Notes: generated from the letters alone by a model not told the origin. Counted from the stretch's first letter, positions 16,257 to 25,506 are shown. The stretch is DNA of 64,000 bases from Clostridium sp. BJN0013 (GCF_040939125.1 NZ_CP162495.1:3038001-3102000); one strand, 5' to 3'. Numbers and translations: made by a program.

Positions 16257-16589
16257 TTATTTTACTATTCTATATATAATTATGAGCATCACAATAACTA
16301 AACCTGAACCATATATAAGTTTGTTATATTTCGCCAACCATCTTGGCAGAAATATATCAAATCCAATTTCAGGATTATTAATATATTTATATCCTAAAAT
16401 TGTTAAAGGGCATTTCCCTTTAAAAATTATCAAAATTACAACTTCGATAATTTCCAAACCAATTGCAATCCATAAATATAAATCTATCTTGTTATAAATC
16501 CCTGCATATAATATATAGAAAAATACAAAAACATAAAAGGTCCATATTGTTGTATGTATTAGTTTCAAGTAGAATAATTTATTATTCAC
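16257..16589 (-). CDS. Small integral membrane protein
   Basis: The 110-residue protein has three probable membrane segments: about residues 12-30 (TIWTFYVFVFFYILYAGI), 37-56 (LYLWIAIGLEIIEVVILIIF) and 92-108 (YGSGLVIVMLIIIYRIV). Between the last two lies GKCPLTILGYKYINN, a motif of small uncharacterised Bacillus and Clostridium membrane proteins. A GGAGGAAG site precedes the ATG. Function unknown. Confidence 0.6.
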   Translation of the reverse strand: MNNKLFYLKLIHTTIWTFYVFVFFYILYAGIYNKIDLYLWIAIGLEIIEVVILIIFKGKCPLTILGYKYINNPEIGFDIFLPRWLAKYNKLIYGSGLVIVMLIIIYRIVK

Positions 16590-16698
16590 ATTTCTTCCTC
16601 CGTTTAAATAAATACTTACTTCTTCATAATAATTACTTTTTCGAATTAATTATATTTTACACCCTACCATTCAATTTCCAAAGAACAATTTATCTTGC

Positions 16699-17238
16699 CT
16701 AATTTGCATAAATTCCATTCTGAGCACTAACCCACATATCCCAATTAACTATATTTTTAATCAACCTATGCCACCTTTTAGTAACGGTCCCTTGAGACAT
16801 ATTAAATTTCATTCCCACCTGCCAATCTGTTTTTTTATACTTATATTTCTCTTTCAAAAACTCCTGGTCTTCAATCCTTAAATCCTTAATATTAGCTTCA
16901 ATTACGGCATTGTCTGCTTCCATATTCCTTAAAGTTTCCTCTATATCTGCAACCTGTTCCTTCTTCCATAATTGTTCCTTAATTAACTTATCCGTTATAC
17001 GCATTAAAGTCCTCTCGGCATAACTTTCACCTGTAGGACTTGTTTGTACCCTTTCCTCATATGTCATTGACCTAGATTCTCCGGGAAGGTCTACTGCAAC
17101 ATTCTTAAGCTTGTACTCTATCACATCTATCTGGTTTCTTAGAACTTCTAACTTCTTATTAAGTACACTAATTTTCTTATCCTTGTTAAAATAATTTCGG
17201 AGTTTCTCTTCCATCTCAATGAATTTTATTTCATCCAT
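16699..17238 (-). CDS. Phage sigma-like late transcription regulator
   Basis: The 179-residue protein is helical, with a long coiled-coil-like central part and a C-terminal helix-turn-helix (KKTDWQVGMKFNMSQGTVTKRWHRL). This is the layout of RinA/ArpU and sigma-70-like regulators that switch on late genes just ahead of terminase in phages of Firmicutes. It lies upstream of the terminase block on the same strand. A moderately good GGGAGGAAT site precedes the ATG. Confidence 0.6.
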   Translation of the reverse strand: MDEIKFIEMEEKLRNYFNKDKKISVLNKKLEVLRNQIDVIEYKLKNVAVDLPGESRSMTYEERVQTSPTGESYAERTLMRITDKLIKEQLWKKEQVADIEETLRNMEADNAVIEANIKDLRIEDQEFLKEKYKYKKTDWQVGMKFNMSQGTVTKRWHRLIKNIVNWDMWVSAQNGIYAN

Positions 17239-17449
17239 TATTTTAATTCCTCCCCTAAAATCTTATTATTGATTATGTTATACCTCTCATTTATTTCCAG
17301 TATAATAAACCTAATCTTACATATCCTATTTGTGTAAAACCTTCTTCTAATAAAAACTTTTATATTTTCTATTTACTCTCTGAATGTAACCATTGCTTTT
17401 TCATCATACCGTGGATGGATAATCCCCGGTGTTTGAGTTTATTGCAAAT

Positions 17450-17490
17450 ATAAAACACCGTAAAATTCTTTTGAATAATACAGTGTTTTA
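17450..17490 (-). terminator. Probable terminator of DUF6440 gene
   Basis: AAAACACCG...CAGTGTTTT forms a nine-base imperfect stem directly after the stop codon of the gene at 17495. Confidence 0.5.
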
Positions 17491-17494
17491 TACT

Positions 17495-17671
17495 TTAAAT
17501 TTGTTCCTTTGTTATAACCGGTTTTCCTTCCGAATCGAGCAATACAGTCAGCCCTCCAGAACTTCCATTGCTAATATATAAATAGTTTACTCCAGTTTCT
17601 CTGTCGACTATTATCCTATAGCCTTCCATGACCCCTTGGTTAAATACAGTCTCAAAACGTTTATCTTTCAT
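17495..17671 (-). CDS. DUF6440 family protein
   Basis: The 58-residue product MKDKRFETVFNQGVMEGY continues to RIIVDRETGVNYLYISNG, SSGGLTVLLDSEGKPVI. This short beta-rich pattern (RFE..., DxETGVxYL, GGLTxLLDxxGKP) matches DUF6440 from memory. The start at 17671 follows GGTGATAATT; an upstream Met in frame lacks a site. Found in phage and host genomes; function unknown. Confidence 0.65.
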   Translation of the reverse strand: MKDKRFETVFNQGVMEGYRIIVDRETGVNYLYISNGSSGGLTVLLDSEGKPVITKEQI

Positions 17672-17759
17672 AATTATCACCACTTTTCTAAATGGATAAT
17701 TTTTAATTACATAATACACCGTATTACTCAATTTTCAAAGAACAATTTTACTTAATAAA

Positions 17760-18029
17760 TCAAAATAATTCATCCATACTCGTATCAAAAGTTTTGCAAT
17801 ATATTTCTAATGATTCTTTTATACAAGCCTGCTTCTCCTTCATGGTTTTACTGTTAGTTGCTTTTATTAAAACATCTGATATATCATCTAATGCCTTTCT
17901 TTCAGGTCTATTTTCTAATTCTTTTTCTAACTCAAGAATTGTTTTCTCGGAACGTTCTGTATCTTTTGCCTTGTATGCCAAATTTTTAAATTCACTATAA
18001 GATAATGTCACTGTTGCAGTATCAAGCAT
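17760..18029 (-). CDS. Hypothetical phage protein, coiled coil
   Basis: The 89-residue protein MLDTATVTLSYSEFKNLAYKA is followed by Lys/Glu-rich helices (KTILELEKELENRPERK) and ends CKTFDTSMDELF. The ATG at 18029 follows AGGGAGG and overlaps the stop of the preceding gene (ATGCTTGA), implying coupling. Unknown function, probable accessory of early phage genes. Confidence 0.5.
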   Translation of the reverse strand: MLDTATVTLSYSEFKNLAYKAKDTERSEKTILELEKELENRPERKALDDISDVLIKATNSKTMKEKQACIKESLEIYCKTFDTSMDELF

Positions 18030-18177
18030 TTTTTTCCTCCCTCCTGGCTCTTTCCTCCCATTTAGCCCTTTCCGCCTGCAGCTTGGCAACTTTCTTGAAG
18101 TTCCTCTCCAACTCCGCAGCTTTAATTTCATTTTCTACTTTTGCTATAGCCTGCCGGTAGAATTCAGTCATAAGCAT
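18022..18177 (-). CDS. Hypothetical phage protein, 51 residues
   Basis: The product MLMTEFYRQAIAKVENEIKA ends KWEERARREEKNA, a single highly charged helix, probably a coiled coil. AGGAGGT lies seven bases before the ATG at 18177. The gene overlaps the next one by eight bases on the same strand. Confidence 0.5.
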   Translation of the reverse strand: MLMTEFYRQAIAKVENEIKAAELERNFKKVAKLQAERAKWEERARREEKNA

Positions 18178-18193
18178 TTCTCATACCTCCTAC

Positions 18194-18335
18194 CTATCAA
18201 ACATATTCATCTGAGAATCTTTTATAGGAACTTCCATATACTCTCCATCAGCATTTTTAACCAATTCTTTTTCTCATATATATTCTCCGTCTGTTTTTAT
18301 CGTTAGTGTAAAGTTTTTCACACTATTTTTTAAAT
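18194..18335 (-). pseudogene. Decayed small phage gene
   Basis: A fragment reads NFTLTIKTDGEYI, a TGA stop, then EKELVKNADGEYMEVPIKDS and QMNMFDR. It lies immediately upstream of the 51-residue gene. The in-frame stop and missing start indicate a remnant; the family is not recognised. Confidence 0.4.
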
Positions 18336-18455
18336 TTTCTCTTTATATATCAAGGGTTACAAAGTTTTTTTGAAATAAAAAACAATGACCCCCTAATTTC
18401 ATGTTATAATTGAATATCCCACCAAACAAAAATCACATGAAAGGATGTCATTGTC

Positions 18456-18871
18456 TTGGATTCAATTATAACTTATTTATTTTTATATAATCAATATCTT
18501 TTGAAAATAATTTATCAATTACTTTTGTTTATTGCTAAATATATTCCTCTTAAGCAGTGGGCTTTTGAGGATTCACATAGTCCTAAATACCAGAAATTTA
18601 AAGTAGATAAACTGCCTAAAATTGTTCGTTTTGAGAAGGTAGACTATCAACTTCTTCTAGCTTACTATAAACATAAATATAATAAATTAATTATGCCTGT
18701 TAAAAGACGCAATGGAAAGTCTATTCCTGAAAATATTGTATGTCCCAGATGTGGTGCACCTCACCAGTATATCTACGATAATAATGGCAATAGAGGACAG
18801 TTTCAGTGTAAAATTTGTGGCCAAAATTTCAACGAAAGCAATTACGCTGCTAAACCTATAGTATTTGTCTG
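18456..18871 (+). pseudogene. Transposase N-terminal fragment with zinc-ribbon
   Basis: The frame MDSIITYLFLYNQYLLKII continues to IPLKQWAFEDSHSPKYQKF and a zinc-ribbon, CPRCGAPHQYIYDNNGNRGQF followed by QCKICGQNF. This is the start of a DDE transposase with a zinc-binding N-domain seen in clostridia. It breaks off after KPIVFVC and runs directly into integrase sequence at 18872. Only the N-terminal third remains. Confidence 0.6.
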
Positions 18872-19396
18872 TGGAATGATGTTGATTTAGACAGAATGGA
18901 AATAACAATAAATAAAACTATAAAAAGAGTAAAAATTATAAATCCTGATGATACAAAAGAAAATAAGATATTGATTCAACCACCTAAGACTAAAAGTAGT
19001 AACAGAACTGTTCCTATTCCATCTGATTTGATTCCAATTTTAAAAGAACACAGTGTTAAGCAGAAGTTAGAAAAATTTAAAACTGGTGAATCATATGAAA
19101 ACAATAACCTTGTTTTTGCTACTGCACTGGGTAAATTTATAGATGCTAAAAATTTATTTAGAAGCTACAAAAATTTATTAAAAGATGCTGGAATAGAGCA
19201 TAAAAAATTTCATTCATTAAGGCACACTTATGCTTCAAGATTATTTGCAGACAATGTAGAACTTAAAACTGTACAGGTTTTATTAGGCCATAGTAATATA
19301 GAAACAACTGCAGATATTTATACTCATGTAATGCCTAAACAAAAAATAGATGCAGCCGAAAAATTAAATTCAATATTAACAACAGAAAATAGTTAA
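18872..19396 (+). pseudogene. Tyrosine integrase C-terminal fragment
   Basis: The fragment begins WNDVDLDRMEITINKTIK and carries the catalytic core PPKTKSSNRTVPIP, HSLRHTYASRLF (His, Arg), LLGHSNIETTADIYTHV (His, Tyr nucleophile). The N-terminal arm and the first catalytic Arg (TGxRxGE) were lost at the junction with the transposase fragment. The 3' end faces an attachment-site-like copy of tRNA-Glu 115 bases downstream, the normal position for an integrase. Confidence 0.8.
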
Positions 19397-19510
19397 ATTC
19401 TATTTATTACTATACGTATCAATATCTATCTATAACTAATGTGTTAAAAATGTGTTAAATGCAAAAATAAGACTGCCCTGAAACCCTTCAAAACACTCTT
19501 ATACAGTCAT

Positions 19511-19546
19511 TGGTAGTCCCTAGGAGAATCGACCTCCTGATTTCAC
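19511..19546. other. Attachment-site copy of tRNA-Glu 3' end
   Basis: These 36 bases match 55291-55326, the 3' end of the tRNA-Glu(CTC) gene including CCA, with one mismatch (gacctc against gaactc). The rest of the tRNA is absent, so this is not a tRNA gene. As a direct repeat flanking 35.7 kb of largely phage DNA, with integrase 3' ends facing both copies, it is best read as a phage attachment site. Confidence 0.8.
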
Positions 19547-19919
19547 TTTTATTATTCTGCAAATATCTAAACATATCTTAAATGTACTATTTACAACAGT
19601 TCTTGAACTGTATATGTCTAAGTATATATAAGAACAAATGTAACTATGGTGTAAAAAAGGTGTAAATTTTATAGAACAAAAATTCCTAATTATTCTAAAT
19701 ATATCTTACAATATTTATGCATATATTTCTCTTTCATTAAATATAAAAGAGGGGAATATTAAATTCCCCTCTTTGTTATCTTGTTTATTTTATGCAATAA
19801 ATCCTCTTTATAAAGCTCCCTATTTTTTATAAATTATTTTCTTACTTACGAGAGACTACTATTTTATTCGACTTCTTCTTTAATTGTCTTTTAGACTCAA
19901 TATTTCTATGATACTTCAT
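19547..19919. other. Intergenic region after the attachment site
   Basis: Contains a strong hairpin AGAGGGGAAT/ATTCCCCTCT with T-run (about 19747-19776), able to stop transcription from both sides. The stretch 19680-19790 is similar to 24590-24690, including the same hairpin, so this end module is duplicated. Confidence 0.5.
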
Positions 19920-21398
19920 CTACTGACTCAAGTCATGGTTATCCCTGTAATTGAAGTCATTCCAATCAGAATTATCACAATCATCAACTAACCATCTTCC
20001 ATTTTCATAAATTAATGTGTAATTTTCATACTCAGGAGGATATTCTGTATTAGGGAAAACCCCCTCTTCATTATAGCAAAGTAAGGTAACATTCATTTTA
20101 TTTTTATCTATAGTTTTATTTTCTAATTTGGCTTCCAATATTAACGATCTTGCACCAGGATCACAACCCAAAATGTAAAAAGTTTTATTTGAATTTATAA
20201 ATAATCCCGAATTTATAAAGTAATTTGATTTTTTTTCTGAAAAATATACATTATAATATTTAAATAACTTATCATAAGTATTTACATTGTCTTTTAGTTT
20301 ATAGTAAGCATTATCAGTATATATAACATTATTTTTATCATATGATGCAAGTGAATGAATTTTAACATATGTTTGATCTGCATTATATATCAATTTTTTT
20401 ATTTCTTCATCACTCATAGTTGGTATAAAAACTCCACTTACAATATCACTTATTAATACATCCGAAACCACTGCAGCTCCACCTAAAACTACTACATCAT
20501 TATATTTGTCATGTTGGGCCTGTACTGAAGATATTACAGAAGGATCAACAGAATTACTAACTAAAATTAAAGGTGAGTTACTTGATGCTGCCAATACACT
20601 TCCTGATAAAGCATCTGGATAATTTTCACCTGAAGCAACATAAACTTTATCATAATTAAAGTTATCTGCAAACTGTTTTAGCACAGCTGCATTTGTTTCA
20701 TATCTGCTTGCTCCTGAAAGTCTTGTAACATTTTTTAATTGAGAATTTACTGTGTCACTTACAACGCCAGTTCCACCTACTATATAACTTTTGTCATAAT
20801 TGATAGAACTTAAAAAGGTTTGTGTGTCAGAAGGTAAACTATCTGGTAATGTCAAAATTATAGCCATGTTTTGACTTGCAGCAATTGGTGCTATGGATAA
20901 AGCATCTGCAAACCCATAGGCGTTTGTTACAACAATTCCATTGATATCGCCTAAATTTTTAGCTACTTCTAAAGATGTCTCAAATCTATCTTTACCTGAA
21001 ATTCTAGTTACTGCAATATTCATAGATTCCAATTCTGATTTTACATTATTAGATATGGAACCAGTACCTCCAATTAAAAACACATTCTTTACTCCAAGAC
21101 TTTGTAATTCACTTTTAGTATTACTATCCAATGTATCCTTTCCAGTTAGAAGTATAGGTGCATTATATTTTTTTGCCAGTGGTGCTGCGCTTAATGCATC
21201 TGCAAATCCTTCCCCACTGGCTACTACAGCATAATTGGAACTTGTCCATCCTTCTTGTGCAATTTTAGTAGCAGTTTCATATCTAGTTTGCCCTGCTAAT
21301 CTTTGATTAAATGATGCTGCATTAACAATTTGATTAGGTAAAATCAGTAATATGCTTAATATAAATATAGCAATAATACTTAAAAATTTCTTATACAT
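19920..21398 (-). CDS. Secreted protein with three cell-wall-binding repeats 2
   Basis: The protein starts at ATG 21398, seven bases after AAGGGGG. Residues 1-27 are a signal peptide (FLSIIAIFILSILLILP...NAA). Three CWBR2 units follow (about residues 30-125, 125-218, 218-315), each with RxSGxxRYET or RLAGQTRYETA, a GFADALS or NYPDALS segment and a (L/V)IGGTGxxS or VLGGAAVVS segment. This domain anchors clostridial proteins to wall polymers. The last 170 residues (from TMSDEEIKKLIYNAD) form an unrecognised, acidic, Tyr/Asn-rich domain exposed outside. It lies within the att-bounded segment, alone on its strand. Confidence 0.85.
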   Translation of the reverse strand: MYKKFLSIIAIFILSILLILPNQIVNAASFNQRLAGQTRYETATKIAQEGWTSSNYAVVASGEGFADALSAAPLAKKYNAPILLTGKDTLDSNTKSELQSLGVKNVFLIGGTGSISNNVKSELESMNIAVTRISGKDRFETSLEVAKNLGDINGIVVTNAYGFADALSIAPIAASQNMAIILTLPDSLPSDTQTFLSSINYDKSYIVGGTGVVSDTVNSQLKNVTRLSGASRYETNAAVLKQFADNFNYDKVYVASGENYPDALSGSVLAASSNSPLILVSNSVDPSVISSVQAQHDKYNDVVVLGGAAVVSDVLISDIVSGVFIPTMSDEEIKKLIYNADQTYVKIHSLASYDKNNVIYTDNAYYKLKDNVNTYDKLFKYYNVYFSEKKSNYFINSGLFINSNKTFYILGCDPGARSLILEAKLENKTIDKNKMNVTLLCYNEEGVFPNTEYPPEYENYTLIYENGRWLVDDCDNSDWNDFNYRDNHDLSQ

Positions 21399-21600
21399 AA
21401 TTGTCCCCCTTATAGTTAACATTTTATTTATATTGTAACAAAATATTCATTTAAATTAAATATTTTTCACTATCAGAAGAGAAAAAATAGCTAATATTAG
21501 CATAATAAGAGAAACCTCATGGTATATTATAGGCATTTTGTATTAAATAGGCTTTACAAAGGTTTTAGGAAAAATATAATGGAATAAAAAGGGATCTTGT

Positions 21601-21820
21601 ATGCCAAAGTGGTCAGAATTAAAAAAAGTTTTGCGATAAAGACGGATGGGAATTATATAAGGATATTGATCATTATTTTTATAGAAAAAAGGATGAAAAA
21701 GGAGTTATTAGAAGAGTAAAAGTTTCAAGAGGAAGTAAGCAAATAGGTTATCATTTATGGAAAGAAATTCTAAAAAAACAATTGAGGGTAAATCAGGAAT
21801 ATTTTAATGTTCTCATATAA
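21601..21820 (+). pseudogene. HicA-like small protein, frameshifted
   Basis: The start MPKWSELKK is in one frame and FCDKDGWELYKDIDHYFYRKK in the next, with a run of seven A bases at the break, so one inserted base explains the shift. The rest reads VKVSRGSKQIGYHLWKEIL and ends QEYFNVLI. The pattern (ELxKFCxKDGWEL, HYFYRK, SRGSxxI) resembles YcfA/HicA-type double-stranded-RNA-binding toxins. No HicB-like partner follows directly. It could instead be a solitary HicA-fold phage protein. Confidence 0.5.
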
Positions 21821-22069
21821 GTCTTTGATAAGAGTAATCAGGGGCTTATTTTTATATAAGGAATTAAAAACAATGGGCTGATAAAGCAATTATCTGAAAG
21901 TGGGATTTCCCATCTTGAAAAATATTCGATCAAATGCAAGTATAACTTAAGAGGTAAAATTATAAAAGGATCTAAGCATTAGGTAAAACTGGTGCTTATT
22001 TTTTTAATATTTTCTATACTTTACTTATCTTATATAAGCTACTATAATATAATAAGAAGGTGATTTTGA
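21821..22069. other. Intergenic region
   Basis: A few short decayed frames only. A region ending in AAACTGGTGCTTATTTTTTT near 21985-22006 could act as a terminator. Nothing else recognised. Confidence 0.3.
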
Positions 22070-22525
22070 ATGGGTGTGTATTGGAAAGACAAACCTGCTC
22101 TTGAAATAGATGGAATAGAAAATAAACTAACAGTATTAAGAAAGCTTATAAAAGATTCAAAAATTGTGGGTATACGCAGAGCCCTTAATGATGTAATTAA
22201 TCAGTATAAAAACGCTATAATTGAGCTTACAAGTATGTATAATACTTTAGATAAACAAATACAACATCTTAGACGTGAAAATATGAAATTACAAGTTGAA
22301 AATGAAGACTTGAAAAAAGAGTTGGATAAGTGGGATATACATAAAAGGCAAGGTGAAAAATTTAATCCTAAGCTTTTAGCTCAGAAAAACAACATACTTT
22401 ATTGGAAAGTTTTAGGAATATCTAATAATGAAATAGCTAGAAGACTTAAGAAAGAAGAATATGGGAAAATCAATATAAGTGAAGGTGGTATACGATATTT
22501 TTTAAAAACTTTATCTCAACCTTAA
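22070..22525 (+). CDS. Coiled-coil protein with C-terminal helix-turn-helix
   Basis: The 151-residue protein has a helical N-half, a coiled coil at about residues 65-90 (IQHLRRENMKLQVENEDLKK) and a C-terminal helix-turn-helix-like part (ILYWKVLGISNNEIARRL...SEGGIRYFLK). AGAAGGTGA lies eight bases before the ATG. It is likely a DNA-binding protein from a mobile element; no family is named. It has its own transcription unit upstream of the next small gene. Confidence 0.55.
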   Translation: MGVYWKDKPALEIDGIENKLTVLRKLIKDSKIVGIRRALNDVINQYKNAIIELTSMYNTLDKQIQHLRRENMKLQVENEDLKKELDKWDIHKRQGEKFNPKLLAQKNNILYWKVLGISNNEIARRLKKEEYGKINISEGGIRYFLKTLSQP

Positions 22526-22642
22526 TCAGCAAGAAACAATTAATATAATGGTAGGTAACTACCATTTTCCTTATTTTAGAAGGATATTATCATTATTTGT
22601 AGAAGTTTAATAAGTAAAAAATCAAGGGGGAAATGGGGAATA

Positions 22643-22924
22643 ATGGACATGGATGAAGAAGAGTTGAATATTGGTAAAGAGAAATTAAAACAAGAAATAT
22701 TGGAGCTATTAAAAAAACATAATTATACAAATAAATTGAGTGAGTGCCCAATAACTACTTTAAAATTTCTCTTAAAAATAGATAATGCTTGTTTAGATAC
22801 TTTCCTAATTTATGGTGCTTTATGTGAACTACAAGAAGAAGATAAAGTAATAAAAAGCTTTGAATTATCTGATGGTAATTTAAGTGTGAAAATTAATTCG
22901 TCAAGATGGTATTTAAAACAATAG
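22643..22924 (+). CDS. Hypothetical protein, 93 residues
   Basis: An acidic, helical protein (MDMDEEELNIGKEKLKQEI, ELLKKHNYTNKLSECPI, IYGALCELQEEDKVIKSFEL). AAGGGGGAAATGGGGAATA precedes the ATG, within reach of the ribosome. A winged-helix-like layout is possible from the ending KSFELSDGNLSVKI, but I do not recognise it. A hairpin AAGAGTATAGGATTATTTCTATGCCCTTTT-like terminator follows near 22943. Confidence 0.5.
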   Translation: MDMDEEELNIGKEKLKQEILELLKKHNYTNKLSECPITTLKFLLKIDNACLDTFLIYGALCELQEEDKVIKSFELSDGNLSVKINSSRWYLKQ

Positions 22925-23150
22925 GGAAAAGAATCTATAACTAAGAGTATAGGATTATTTCTATGCCCTTTTATTTTGCAAGAAAACAGTACATATTTTT
23001 AGCAGATTCTTTAATATTATAGAAAAGATAAAAAATAAACTTTTAGGATTAACCCGTTACGGTATCCTATGTATATTATACCACAATTACATTAATTATA
23101 CATTATGTTCTCTTTTTTTAGAAATTTTAAAAAACTTTTTAAAAGTCTAT

Positions 23151-23172
23151 TATATGCCTACGTAGGCATATA
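23151..23172. promoter_or_regulatory. Perfect 22-base palindrome, probable operator
   Basis: TATATGCCTAC/GTAGGCATATA is fully self-complementary and lies 35 bases before the start of the gene at 23207. A loopless palindrome of this length suits a dimeric repressor more than an RNA hairpin. Confidence 0.55.
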
Positions 23173-23206
23173 AAGAATGAAGAGATAAAGAAAGGGGATA
23201 TGGAAG

Positions 23207-23488
23207 ATGAAATTTAACAGTAAAATTATTAGAGAAGCCCATAAGCTTGCAAAGGAAACTAAAGCAGAATATCCAGAAGTTGACTACAAATTACAGTTTG
23301 GATTAAATTTGAAATATCTCCTTTCTGAAGTTAAGGAGGATAAAGGAATGGTTGAACTTATAGGAAGTGAAAACAAATTAAATGGGCTGAGGACATAAGA
23401 AAAGAAAAAAGGCAAAAATAGTTGTTGAAGGTATAGAAAAGACTATAGAAATATTAGAACAGGCTACAGATGCAGCAACTTGGATAGA
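23207..23488 (+). pseudogene. Truncated plasmid/phage-type small protein
   Basis: AAGGGGATATGGAAG precedes the ATG. The start MKFNSKIIREAHKLAKETK is a common opening of small uncharacterised proteins on clostridial mobile elements. After ELIGSE the frame shifts by one base: the next frame reads KQIKWAEDIRKEKRQK, and a further shift gives KIVVEGIEKTIEILEQATDA. The remnant stops exactly at the first CRISPR repeat, so the 3' end has been lost or overwritten there. Confidence 0.55.
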
Positions 23489-23986
23489 GTTTCAATTCCT
23501 TATAGGTAGTCTAAAATCAAAAGTTCTTCCTCTTGTACAGGATATTCTTCTGGAGTTTCAATTCCTTATAGGTAGTCTAAAATCGTATTGTACCATCTGG
23601 ATTCATTAAGTCATTTTCTATGTTTCAATTCCTTATAGGTAGTCTAAAATCATAAAGAACATGTTGATCATAATGGAGCTAATAATTGTTTCAATTCCTT
23701 ATAGGTAGTCTAAAATCGGAATTAGAAGGAAGCAACCAAATGCTGAAAGAAGCAAGTTTCAATTCCTTATAGGTAGTCTAAAATCATGTTATCCCTGGTA
23801 AATATAGGATACCTCAGCCAGAGTTTCAATTCCTTATAGGTAGTCTAAAATCGGGGGTGTGAGTGCTGGCATGAAAACTTAGACATAAAAGTTTCAATTC
23901 CTTATAGGTAGTCTAAAATCTAAAATCAGCATTAAGCATATCCATTGACACTCTATGTTTCAATTCCTTATAGGTAGTCTAAAATC
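23489..23986 (-). CRISPR. CRISPR array, 8 repeats and 7 spacers, no cas genes
   Basis: Eight identical 30-base repeats (plus strand GTTTCAATTCC...GTCTAAAATC) start at 23489, 23555, 23622, 23688, 23756, 23823, 23891 and 23957. The seven spacers are 36-38 bases. On the minus strand each repeat ends ATTGAAAC, the crRNA 5' handle seen in many type I-B and related systems, so the array reads toward lower coordinates and the leader lies at its right. No cas gene is present in the window. A two-repeat relative with the same leader lies at 3371-3461. Confidence 0.95.
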
Positions 23987-24130
23987 CCATCCAATTATTA
24001 TTATAACAGGGTTTATGAAAATATCAATATGTTGATAGAATATTAATAAAAATCACAAACCCTTATGGTATCTTATTTTTTAATTTATCGGACCCCAGGG
24101 TTTTTTACACTACTGGGGGTCGACGAAAAA
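23987..24130 (-). promoter_or_regulatory. CRISPR leader with promoter
   Basis: On the minus strand the leader holds TTGATA (24022-24027) and TATAAT (24000-24005) spaced by 16 bases, placing the transcription start just before the first repeat. Further out lies GACCCCAG...CTGGGGGTC (24091-24121), a hairpin-like inverted repeat seen near the distal leader. The proximal 40 bases are shared with the mini-array at 3462-3502. Confidence 0.75.
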
Positions 24131-24858
24131 TTTTGATCAAGTGATTCTTAAGTTTAGATGGAGTTTACACATGAGAAATGCTTTTCTCCTCAAACAACAT
24201 GTTATATTTATAATAAATTATAATAAAAGAATTTATGAGTTATTTTATATAAGTTCTTAATTAATTAACCGTAAAAATTAGTTATATGTAACATGAGGTT
24301 TAAAATTGAAAAAATAAAAGACACCAAATATAATGTTATCAATAGTTTATAGGGAAAACCTGCGACCTCTGAATTAGTATTCTGTTAAAGATGACTCTAG
24401 ATAATTATTATACATACATATTAATAAATGACACTTTTAACACATTTATTTCACTACAAAATATGATACATATTTATACGCATATATAACTAGTGTGTTA
24501 AAAATGTGTTAAAGAAAATTAGCACTATTTATAGATGGCACAACGGTTTTTAATACATTTCTCTTGTTAATTTTAACTTAAAATTTTCGATTAAATCCCC
24601 TTATATTTTACAATATTTATGCATATATTTCTCTTTCATTAAATACAGAGAGGGAAATATCAAACTCCCCTCTTTACTATATTTTTTAATTTGCATCATA
24701 AGTGTAATTTATTGTTTATCAAGAGGTTTTATTTATAATGTACTATCTTTTGATAGTTACTTTAAACAAGCAATGTGAGAAATATATTTAATATTATTTT
24801 CGAAAGTATTGACAATGTGTATAATAGTGAATAAATGTAGGATGGGAGAGAATGAGTA
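24131..24858. other. Intergenic region, decayed att-end module
   Basis: No gene recognised. The segment 24470-24690 resembles 19410-19790 (TAACTAGTGTGTTAAAAATG, then the AGAGGG...CCCTCT hairpin at about 24647-24675), so it may be the remains of another integrase 3' flank. Confidence 0.45.
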
Positions 24859-25506
24859 ATGGAATATGAATGCATATTATTTGACCTTGATGGTACACTG
24901 ACGGACTCTGCAATAGGCATAACAAATTCAGTTATATATGCTCTTAAAAAATACGATATAAAGGTAGATAACAGAAACGAATTAAATAAATTCGTTGGAC
25001 CTCCTTTGAGTGATTCTTTTGAAAGTTATTATGGATTTTCAAAAGAAGAAGCGAAAACTGCTGTAGAATATTATCGTGAGTATTATAGAGAAAAGGGCAT
25101 GTTTGAAAATTTAGTTTATGATGGAATTGAGGATTTACTTAAAACATTAAAATACAATAACAAGACACTTGTTGTTGCAACATCTAAACCTCAAGTATTT
25201 GCACAACAAATATTAGAGAAGTTTGATATTGCCAAATATTTTGCGTATATTGCTGGAAGTAATCTTGATGGAACAAGAGTTAAAAAAGATGAGGTTATTC
25301 AATATGCGTTAGAAAGCTGTAATATTACCAATTTACCAAAAGTAATAATGATAGGGGACAGGGAACATGACATTAATGGTGCAAAAAAGGTAGGAATAGA
25401 TTCAATTGGTGTTCTGTACGGATATGGTGATAGAGATGAACTTGAGAAAGCAGGTGCAGATTTCATTGTTAATACTGTATTAGACATTAAGAAAATGTTA
25501 ATCTAA
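24859..25506 (+). CDS. HAD-family phosphatase (PGP/PpaX-like)
   Basis: The 215-residue protein has all four HAD motifs: FDLDGTLTDS (nucleophile Asp, motif I), VVATSKP (Thr/Ser, II), the Lys in TRVKKDEVI (III) and MIGDREHDINGAKKVG (IV). The cap is the small helical C1 type between motifs I and II (residues about 15-80), as in phosphoglycolate phosphatase and pyrophosphatase PpaX. The real substrate is uncertain. GGGAGAGAATGAGTA precedes the start. It looks host-like and intact inside the att-bounded segment. Confidence 0.85.
   Translation: MEYECILFDLDGTLTDSAIGITNSVIYALKKYDIKVDNRNELNKFVGPPLSDSFESYYGFSKEEAKTAVEYYREYYREKGMFENLVYDGIEDLLKTLKYNNKTLVVATSKPQVFAQQILEKFDIAKYFAYIAGSNLDGTRVKKDEVIQYALESCNITNLPKVIMIGDREHDINGAKKVGIDSIGVLYGYGDRDELEKAGADFIVNTVLDIKKMLI

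Noticed and set aside
19511-19546. A tRNA-like segment at 19511
   Set aside because: Only the 3' half of tRNA-Glu is present. It lacks acceptor 5' strand, D arm and anticodon arm, so it is an attachment-site copy, not a tRNA.
23489-23986. CRISPR spacers targeting sequence within this window
   Set aside because: Reading the spacers against the phage genes here gave no obvious match; a full search is needed for other targets.
24085-24125. GACCCCAG...CTGGGGGTC hairpin as a stand-alone terminator
   Set aside because: No gene ends here on either strand; it fits better as part of the CRISPR leader.
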